Assembly: GCA_009617715.1 (NCBI GenBank)
Contig: VTFK01000009.1
Span: 1 to 64,000, forward strand
Origin: Plectrocnemia conspersa
Lineage: Eukaryota; Arthropoda; Insecta; Trichoptera; Polycentropodidae
Length of the DNA stretch: 64,000 bases
Reading direction: 5' to 3'
Position numbers and translations under genes: made by a program. Under the pieces are notes generated by a model. That model searched no databases. It was not told where the DNA came from and saw only the letters and a list, made by a program, of their open reading frames with translations. Positions 60,285 through 64,000 of this stretch are shown here, piece by piece; the stretch's first letter is position 1; each line of letters begins with the position of its first letter.

Positions 60285-60440
60285 TCCTAGAGAGTTGCGA
60301 TTGCGATTCATGCCCGTCATGGCCAGGAGAACGATACTCTTCCACGAACTATCCAGCTTCTCAACAAGCTTATCAAGCGCAAGTATGTTGTCAAAAATAC
60401 CTACGAAGAGCTGGAAAAAATGTAGGATGATGCTCATCTA
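60285..60440 (+). repeat. dispersed coding-like repeat, copy 3 of 3
   Basis: One frame reads TIQLLNKLIKRKYVVKNTYE and then ELEKM. The 33 kb copy reads LLNELANHKDVFGNNYEKLE at the same place. Upstream DNA (gagttgcgattgcgatt) matches the other two copies. Confidence 0.55.
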
Positions 60441-63007
60441 TTTAGGTATGCAACATAATTCTTTTTTAAATGTTTTTCTTTTCAATTTAAATGTTTTGTG
60501 GTATAACTACTGTCTGAAAGATAATTTAACTTTTTGCAAGACAATATTTTATAAAATAATAATGCCATAAATACAATAAATGAAGAGGGACGATGCTAAC
60601 AAACTATCCTGTGGGACTCTAGGTATATTTCTACTCGGTAACTAAAGTTCATTTTTTAGCCAAACAATAGCTTCGACCTTCGAAGGTTTTAGTATTTATA
60701 TATAAGTTAGAAAACAATATGTTGATGGAGTATTTTAATAAGTATTTAATAAGAAATAAAGAGGTACATAGATTTAATACTAGAAATAGGTGTAAAATAA
60801 CAATAATAATAATAATGTACGAAGGTGTGAATTTGTATAATAAAATATTTAGTCCGCAAAAATCCGCAAAAATAAAAATGTAGCGGGTTTCCTAAATGGA
60901 ATAAAGAAACACCTTCGTGCATTAAGAAATAAATTATAATATCAAGTCTTTTTTATTTTCTATTTATGTTTATATTATGTATTATATATATTTTTAGTTA
61001 AAATTGGTTTACCGTAAAAATTACCTATACTAGCTAAATAAATAATAAATAAGGTATATAATACACTGCTGCCAATTAGCAGAATAATATAGCAATGGTT
61101 TGAATTTTATCGCACTTTTAGGGTTTTTATTTGCTTCACCCTTGTACATATTACTATTCAATTAAAAATCTATACATTTTCTGTACAATAAAAGCTATAT
61201 ATCACTTATTTAGACTTCATTTAGTGATTTTGCGTTAATTTTTTTTTATTAATAAAATTCAACGCATGAAAATTGAATTCATTATATACTATTAATTTGT
61301 ATAAACATGACCCGTTTTGGGAGAAAACGTGACTCGGAAACGTTTTTAAATGTTAAACTACGCACAATCGACACGTTATTGTGTTTGCTTAAACACTTGC
61401 TGTATGCATTTGGATCAGTCTCGATTCTCGAAGCAAATAATGATATTTTCACTGTTTGCTGTGTTCAATGTACAGTTGGTATGCTTCAGATATGATGATA
61501 AACATAACAACATCATAATGAAACGAATAACAACAGAAGCACAGAGTATAATTTTATTTTATTTTAACGTTAGATAAACATGTTAGTAACTATCGTAGAT
61601 ACACTGGGACATTAAAGAAAGGATCAGAATAACTCAAGGGAGAGGCCTAGTGCTCGCCCACTTTTCACTACCACGACCAATTGAACAGGTAGAAAATTGT
61701 CATATGGGTATGTTTGGAACGGTCATTAAATATTCCGTACAAGTTTTAGATCTGGCATAATAAATTATTTTATTTTCGTAGAAATTTATTTTATTTTATT
61801 TAGTACATTAATTTTTTTTATATTTTGAAATAAAATGGTATATTTTTGAATAATATGAAATACACTGTGATATACAAAAGATCCCAGTGAAAATAAATTA
61901 AAAATGGCTTCAAAAACCAACAATAAACTTATTGTACATTGTTATGTGCACTGGGTTGAGGAGGTTAAAATGTCTTTATTTAAAAATTATTTATAAACAT
62001 AGGTCAAGATTCAATTATTAAAATATTATTAGATAACGTTACAACCTGTGCAGTGCATCTTAATATATCAGATAGCATATCAGATTTAGCATATTAGATT
62101 CATTGGCGTAATGGTAGTCAAAATTTTATGGAATGCGTAATTCAGGGATGCTTTGACACCGACCGGATATGTATAATAGTTTGTCACGCTGAGGAAAAAA
62201 TACATTAGTTATATGACCCTTAAGTGAACATTGAAAGGTCAAGGTTTTGCATCCATATAGGTGAAAACTATACCATTAATAGGGAATAATTTAAAAGAGA
62301 CTACATCAATATTAAATTGTATATATAATACTACATAATTTTTGATGAAAATGAGACACATTTTTAGATACTTGTTTTGTATAATTATAAATTCAATCAC
62401 TCTTAGACTTTTCAGAATGCTTACTAAGAGTTTGCATTCTCTTCAGATGAAACCGATTTTCATTGGTTTAAACCGAATTAGACGCTCCACATTTTTTTGC
62501 GATAACTCGCCCTCTTGTGATAGGTAGGCAGCAACGGATTGATTTATATACACACTGTGCTTCTGTGTACTTTTCAATTTGTTTGTCAAGCGTTATCACG
62601 CGAGAGTCTGCGAAGAATTTTGTAACAACTCTGAAGGATTTCGCTCCATCTGAGAGACACACATTTTAACGATAAAGAGGTATTTGAAACATAAAATCGC
62701 GTAATTAGGTCACTGTTGCAAATATACATCAGATCAGACAATATCAGATACGATTCCGACTTGGGAGCGTTTATTTGACAGTATCAGATCTAACCAGTGG
62801 CGAATCTTAAAGTGTGCCTCACCGAAAAAATATCAGTCATTATGCAAATACTAAAATACTATTCCAGATAGTCATATTATTGATTTTGAAAGTGAGGCAG
62901 GTCCACTCAAAATAAAATAATTTAAATAAAAATTGAAAAGCGTGTTTTGTTAGTTAGTTTCCATAGTTACGATAAAACAAAATTTTGATTTTTTTTGTGT
63001 CTTACAG
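60441..63007. other. intergenic DNA
   Basis: Mostly AT-rich. The minus-strand frame 62468-62662 is the most protein-like (FRVVTKFFADSRVITLDKQ), but I do not recognise it and it has no splice context. Confidence 0.35.
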
Positions 63008-63404
63008 ACTAATGGTTTACACAGAAGTTCGCTAAGAGAAGAAGCAACCCAAAAATTACAGGGAACGCAAAAGACTTGCAGTTTTATATATTATTTAGAT
63101 ACAAAAGAAGCGAAAATTTTAGTATGCAAAATATTTTTTTAGACACATTTAATATATCGTGCTCTCAATGCAATACAATTTTGGAGAATATTTTCGTGGT
63201 AGAATGGAAGGTTCTTCCAGGAAAACCAATGAGGAAGAAGTAAAACGCGTGAAGGAACACATTGTTCTTCAATCAGAAAGCTATTATACAAGGTCTCAGA
63301 ATCCAAATGGAAGGTATTTAAACTTTGAATTGAATATAATAAAAATGTACAATTTATACATTGATAAATATATGGAAAATAACACAAGTTATTTTAAAGA
63401 GTAA
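63008..63404 (+). pseudogene. frameshifted fragment of an arthropod transposon-type gene
   Basis: One frame (63008-63142) reads TNGLHRSSLREEATQKLQGT, QKTCSFIYYLDTKEAKI, LVCKIFF and a stop. Another (63180-63404) reads GRMEGSSRKTNEEEVKRVKE, HIVLQSESYYTRSQNPN, GRYLNFELNIIKMYNLYID. The order K-x-C.F.Y.L.....VCK.FF..., then RG....K....I..V+.HI....ESHY.R......YL...L.I..MY.LY, is one I know from many uncharacterised, transposon-like arthropod proteins, from memory and not a search. The frame change and lost middle mark it as dead, unless a short intron joins the two parts. It may continue past 63404 in decayed form. Confidence 0.6.
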
Positions 63405-64000
63405 AACAGTAGGCACACTTTGTTAAATTTAAAAAAAAATTGTCCTTCTCATAGTATCTAATTTATTTTTTTATTAAGATATAAAATAATTGTAAATATA
63501 CATATTTGCTATTGGACTTTAAGCTGCTGCCACTGGATCTACTGAGCTTTTATTATACATTATTTGGACTTTTGCAGAGGTTTTACGTTAAGCGAACCTT
63601 CCGCTGAGCTTTATGCAAAGTATTTTCTCCTCGGAAGGCAAACCAATAAACGTGAGCTGCTTAAAAAGTTTCCGAACTTTTATTATATGTTTATTCAGTC
63701 TCGCTAGAGCAGTGTATGATGTGACTCTATACACCTAAATAGTCCCGGTCTTCCGAGCGATCTGCTAAAACTTTCATAAGAACGGTGATTTTGTATACCT
63801 CCATAAGACATTCGCTTTCGAGAATTCATTTTTTTCTCATGTTATTAATGTTACCTTTGAACAATAATGAATTTGAAAAAAATATTTTTTTAATATTGAT
63901 TATTCAGTTTCAGAATTTGTATTAAATTTAGCAAAAAGTATCATAAGTAACTTACATTTGGGTAAAACAAGTTTCAGGTTTTTAACACTGAGAGGTCTGA
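63405..64000. other. right-edge intergenic DNA
   Basis: Sequence of more balanced composition at 63580-63820 follows the transposon-type fragment and may belong to it. No reading frame was recognised. Confidence 0.3.

Overview
The window is AT-rich eukaryotic DNA from an insect. Its genes have small GT-AG exons spread over long introns. The clearest arthropod marker is a secreted, Ala/Pro/Tyr-rich cuticle-type protein with a TATA promoter and a tiny first coding exon. Transposon debris of the kinds common in insects fills the spaces. I cannot fix the order; nothing here is bacterial, and there is no operon, CRISPR array or phage.

Layout: (1) 1-1560 is a cluster of mobile-element debris: an LTR-retroelement 3' end, a decayed Jockey-like reverse transcriptase and a hAT-like end. 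(2) 2606-12745, minus strand: the first two coding exons of an unrecognised gene, with a CpG-rich leader and a roughly 10 kb intron; the gene continues off the left edge. (3) 13.0-17.7 kb: repeats and AT-rich intergenic DNA. (4) 17726-18776, plus strand: a complete three-exon urate oxidase of 301 residues ending in the peroxisomal signal Ser-Lys-Leu. (5) 18917-32937, minus strand and convergent with uricase: a five-exon gene for a 264-residue charged protein I do not recognise. Its introns hold a pogo-like MITE, a reverse-transcriptase remnant and an intact-ended hAT element with 8-bp target duplications and a ZBED/GTF2IRD2-type transposase fossil. (6) 33-41 kb: repeat-rich intergenic DNA, including a tRNA-derived SINE. 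(7) 41561-42158, plus strand: the cuticle-type protein gene. (8) 42.4-43.4 kb: a Ty3/gypsy-like remnant with a protease D-T-G motif. (9) 43791-53696, minus strand: a complete 11-exon SV2-like major facilitator transporter of 522 residues. Its introns carry two related tRNA-derived SINEs and a foldback element. (10) 53.7-64 kb: intergenic, AT-rich, with repeats and, at the right edge, a frameshifted fragment of an arthropod transposon-type gene.

Most exon structures were assembled by hand from splice sites; reading phases agree at every junction of the four multi-exon models and of the partial one. The genes are not visibly linked in function: purine catabolism, cuticle, membrane transport and two unknowns. 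I found no convincing new multi-gene system. The most useful results are the splice-resolved models, the hAT element with its preserved duplications, the long perfect palindromes and several shared repeat families.
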